Shown here in pieces: positions 4,912 to 7,264 of a stretch of DNA of 7,264 nt (the first letter of the stretch is position 1; each line of letters opens with the position of its first letter). This DNA comes from Planctomycetota bacterium (GTDB lineage: Bacteria; Planctomycetota; Phycisphaerae; WQYP01), in contig JAKAZF010000127.1 in assembly GCA_021826605.1 (NCBI GenBank), positions 1-7,264 on the forward strand, in the 5' to 3' direction. The translations under genes and the position numbers were made by a program. The notes under the pieces are model-generated. The model was not told the DNA's origin and ran no database searches. It saw nothing but the letters and a program-made list of their open reading frames with translations.

Positions 4912-7264
4912 ATGAACAGTCCTGTTCGCAATGATATTGCTCGACGTAATTTTCTCAAGGCATGTAGCGCAGTGGCCACCGCAACCGCGATTAACGTGCT
5001 GACATCCGGATGCTCATCTATAGAGGAGGCTAATCCTATCGCCTCATCAGGCGCGGACCATGACACCACCAATCAGGGCCGATGTGCTGAGCAGCCTTGG
5101 CCCATTATAGGAACCGATGGCTACGGCCGCACATTTCCCGGAGCGATGGTTCCGTTTGGCCTGGTGCAATTGAGTCCGGATACCGCAGGACCAGCAGAAA
5201 CGCAATGGTGGCGGAAGGGTCGCAATGTGGTCGTTTATCCATGGGAACATTGCGCGGGCTACTTTTATCCTGACAATGTGATCCGCGGATTCAGCCATAC
5301 GCATCTTTCAGGAACGGGATGCCCGGAGCTCGGCGATGTATTACTTATGCCGAATGTGGGGCCGGTGCGATGGGATGCTGGCGGTGCGGGCTGGCAGCAC
5401 GATGCCCAAGACCAAGCCATCGGACCACATTCCGGTTGGGTTGCACGAGATCCGGGTTATGCGTCACGGTTTTCCCACGAGCACGAGACTGCGCGAGCCG
5501 GATATTACAGCGTGCGACTCCAGAATTCCGGCATTCTGACTGAGCTAACGGCAACCACCCGTTGCGGGATGCACCGTTATACCTTTGCCGCCAGGCACAA
5601 GGGGCATGTTATTCTCGATCTGGTACATTCCCTTGGCTCAACCGTCTTTGAAGGGCAGATCAATATTGAAAATACCACGACTATCAGTGGCTATCGTGGC
5701 ACACGCGGGTGGGCACCAAATCGACATGTCTATTTTGTTTTGGAATTCTCGCGCCCATTTGAATCCTGTAGCGTGCGAAGGAACGGGAAGGTTCAGGCCG
5801 GAAGTGTCGGCGTGGTTTCCGGGCCAAAACTAAAAGCCGCGTTCAATTTTTTACAGAAAGCCCAGACACCGCTGGTGATAAAGGTGGGAATTTCCGGAAC
5901 CGGCATTGAAGGTGCCAGGAAGAATCTACAGGTGGAAATTCCACACTGGGATTTTGACCGGGTGGCCGCCGAGGCCGCGGGCCAGTGGAACAATGCGCTA
6001 GGCGTCCTTGATGCGACATTACCTGGAAAAGCACTGATGCAGACGTTCTACACCAGTGCCTATCACGGCATGGTCGGCCCGACCACGTTTAACGATGTGG
6101 ATGGGACGTACCGGGGTGAAGATCACAACAATCATAGGAACTCCGGATTCACTAATTACACCATGATTTCAATCTGGGATATTTATCGCGGAGAATTTCC
6201 CTTTATTATGCTTACTCATCCGCATCGCACCAATGACATCGTTAATACATTCCTGGCGGATTATCGGCAACTCAATGCTCATGCATTGCCGGTCTGGCCG
6301 TTATGGGGTGACGAAACATGGGGGATGACCGGTTTTCACGCCGTCGGCATGATTGTAGGGGCTTATACACGCGGATTCCGCGGCTATGACGTGGAGGCGG
6401 TCTACGCGGCCATGCGGGACACGGCTTTGATGGGCGCTACCGCAAATGGCAGCCGAGAATTACAGGCTGAGTTTTGCAAACATGGGTTCGTGATTTCCGG
6501 CGCGGCGACAGCCAGTGAGTTGATCAGTGGTGATTTAGGCAAACAATCCGTCTCCCGTACACTGGATTTTGCCTATGACTATTGGTGTGTTGGAGCGATG
6601 GCGGAACTGCTGGGAAAACATGACGATGCCAGGATGTTCTATCGCTACGGCCGGAATTATAAAAATCTTTTTGATCCAAAGACCGGATTTATGCGCGGCA
6701 AAACCGCGGATGGAAAATGGCGGGAGCCATTCCGTCCCAGTGAGGAATATTGGGCTGATTACACTGAAGAAGATGGCTGGCAAACCACGTTCAATGTAAT
6801 GCAGGATGTGCAGGGACTCATTGAATTATTTGGTGGGGATGAACACTTCATTGCCAAACTCGACGGCCTTTTTACCGCGCCATCCCACATTCGCAACTTC
6901 GACGTGGATATTACCGGAATGGTCGGTCAGGATGGTCAAGGCAACGAGCCGAGCAATCATATTCCCTACCTCTATTGCTTTGCCGGGGCCGCGTGGAAAA
7001 CGCAGTATTGGGTACGAAAAATTTTGGCCCTGTACAATAATTCGCCCAAGGGGCTTCCGGGGAATGACGATATTGGGCAGACGTCCAGTTGCTTTACCCT
7101 TGGCGCGATGGGGTTCTATCCGGTCAATGCCGCTACGGGTGTTTATGTTATCGGCAGTCCGTTGATCAATCGGGCAAAGATACACAACCCGGCCACCGGA
7201 ACGACATTCACAATCATCGCCGAAAATAATTCCGCGGACAATTGTTACATTCAAAGCGCCAATC
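4912..7264 (+). CDS. Glycoside hydrolase family 92 alpha-mannosidase, Tat-exported (copy 2, 3' end beyond window)
   Basis: The frame is open for 784 codons from ATG 4912 to the window edge, with no stop; by comparison with copy 1 about 50 residues are missing. The N-terminus repeats the pattern of copy 1: ARRNFLKA (10-17) as a twin-arginine motif and LTSGC with Cys34, a poorer lipobox because Thr is at -3. Landmarks: PIIGTDGYGRTFPGA (64-78), GFSHTHLSGTG (126-136), FNDVDGTYRGEDH (393-405), SIWDIYR (420-426), GDETWGMTGFH (466-476), QGNEPSNHIPYLY (676-688) with likely acid Glu679, and GNDDIGQTSSC (717-727) with likely base region Asp719/Asp720. An 11-residue insertion relative to copy 1 lies around 529-543. 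Several changes at motif positions (His71/His73 to Tyr71/Arg73, Asn474 to Asp467, Cys478 to Gly471, Cys717 to Ile721, Trp723 to Cys727) suggest a different substrate preference. The acidic catalytic candidates are kept, so an active enzyme is likely. Confidence 0.93.
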   Translation, partial: MNSPVRNDIARRNFLKACSAVATATAINVLTSGCSSIEEANPIASSGADHDTTNQGRCAEQPWPIIGTDGYGRTFPGAMVPFGLVQLSPDTAGPAETQWWRKGRNVVVYPWEHCAGYFYPDNVIRGFSHTHLSGTGCPELGDVLLMPNVGPVRWDAGGAGWQHDAQDQAIGPHSGWVARDPGYASRFSHEHETARAGYYSVRLQNSGILTELTATTRCGMHRYTFAARHKGHVILDLVHSLGSTVFEGQINIENTTTISGYRGTRGWAPNRHVYFVLEFSRPFESCSVRRNGKVQAGSVGVVSGPKLKAAFNFLQKAQTPLVIKVGISGTGIEGARKNLQVEIPHWDFDRVAAEAAGQWNNALGVLDATLPGKALMQTFYTSAYHGMVGPTTFNDVDGTYRGEDHNNHRNSGFTNYTMISIWDIYRGEFPFIMLTHPHRTNDIVNTFLADYRQLNAHALPVWPLWGDETWGMTGFHAVGMIVGAYTRGFRGYDVEAVYAAMRDTALMGATANGSRELQAEFCKHGFVISGAATASELISGDLGKQSVSRTLDFAYDYWCVGAMAELLGKHDDARMFYRYGRNYKNLFDPKTGFMRGKTADGKWREPFRPSEEYWADYTEEDGWQTTFNVMQDVQGLIELFGGDEHFIAKLDGLFTAPSHIRNFDVDITGMVGQDGQGNEPSNHIPYLYCFAGAAWKTQYWVRKILALYNNSPKGLPGNDDIGQTSSCFTLGAMGFYPVNAATGVYVIGSPLINRAKIHNPATGTTFTIIAENNSADNCYIQSAN
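6799..6848 (+). repeat. 50-bp tract identical to 4225-4274 (copy 2 side)
   Basis: Partner of the copy 1 tract. Identity of about 16 successive codons without a silent change is unusual for paralogues that differ by about a third of bases elsewhere. Confidence 0.85.
6979..7016 (+). repeat. 38-bp tract identical to 4405-4442 (copy 2 side)
   Basis: Partner of the copy 1 tract, in the same register. The next 95 bp (7017 onward) fall back to about two thirds identity before the long tract begins at 7110. Confidence 0.8.
7110..7264 (+). repeat. 155-bp near-identical tract shared with 4536-4690 (copy 2 side, open at window end)
   Basis: Starts abruptly at the G of the ATG-GGG-TTC codons (Met-Gly-Phe) and continues past the window edge, so its true length is unknown. 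The three differences from copy 1 are at 7140, 7149 and 7161, all third codon positions. Confidence 0.9.

Noticed and set aside
6826..7254. Minus-strand frame whose translation matches part of another antisense frame at 4396-4776
   Set aside because: The similarity comes only from the two GH92 genes sharing near-identical DNA on the plus strand; it is not an independent conserved protein.

Overview
The window looks like a piece of a free-living bacterial chromosome of moderate GC. It probably comes from the Planctomycetes–Verrucomicrobia–Lentisphaerae group, with Phycisphaerae-like planctomycetes my first guess. The reasons are a long, Tyr/Pro/Asn-rich prepilin-like protein with a GspG-type 'WGNP' motif, twin-arginine-exported glycoside hydrolases, and roomy intergenic DNA. 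The assignment rests on style of content only; there is no rRNA or other marker.

Layout. Left edge, minus strand: the first nine codons of a gene that leaves the window (1-28) lie 20 bp behind a prepilin-like gene (49-945). The two are probably co-transcribed leftward. At 946-1230 there is an AT-richer stretch with a doubtful small ORF and a cluster of TTATCG/CGATAA half-sites. At 1231-1599 (minus) is a small three-helix membrane protein of unknown function. At 1600-2349 is a repeat-rich gap of about 750 bp with no convincing gene. It contains a GC-rich hairpin built from a 14-bp direct repeat, an AAATTTG-type inverted repeat, a perfect 20-bp palindrome between 13-bp direct repeats, and a weak 55-codon ORF.

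Right two thirds, plus strand: two tandem glycoside hydrolase family 92 genes, one complete (2350-4842) and one cut by the window end (4912 to beyond 7264). They are 69 bp apart with no visible terminator between them, so they probably form an operon. Both start with an ARRxFLK twin-arginine signal ending in a GC lipobox-like site and carry the full set of GH92 landmark motifs. They are therefore probably envelope-anchored exo-alpha-mannosidases that trim mannose from glycans.

The main observation is how the two GH92 genes relate. They are clear paralogues, and immediately left of the longest shared tract they match at about 66% of nucleotides. Yet they share tracts that are almost or fully identical: 50 bp, 38 bp, and at least 155 bp with only three silent differences, still running at the window edge. 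This mosaic pattern suggests recent gene conversion in the C-terminal catalytic region. Copy 2 differs at several otherwise conserved motif positions, which suggests a different linkage preference. I saw no phage, transposon, CRISPR or defence system, and nothing that I can defend as a wholly new system.
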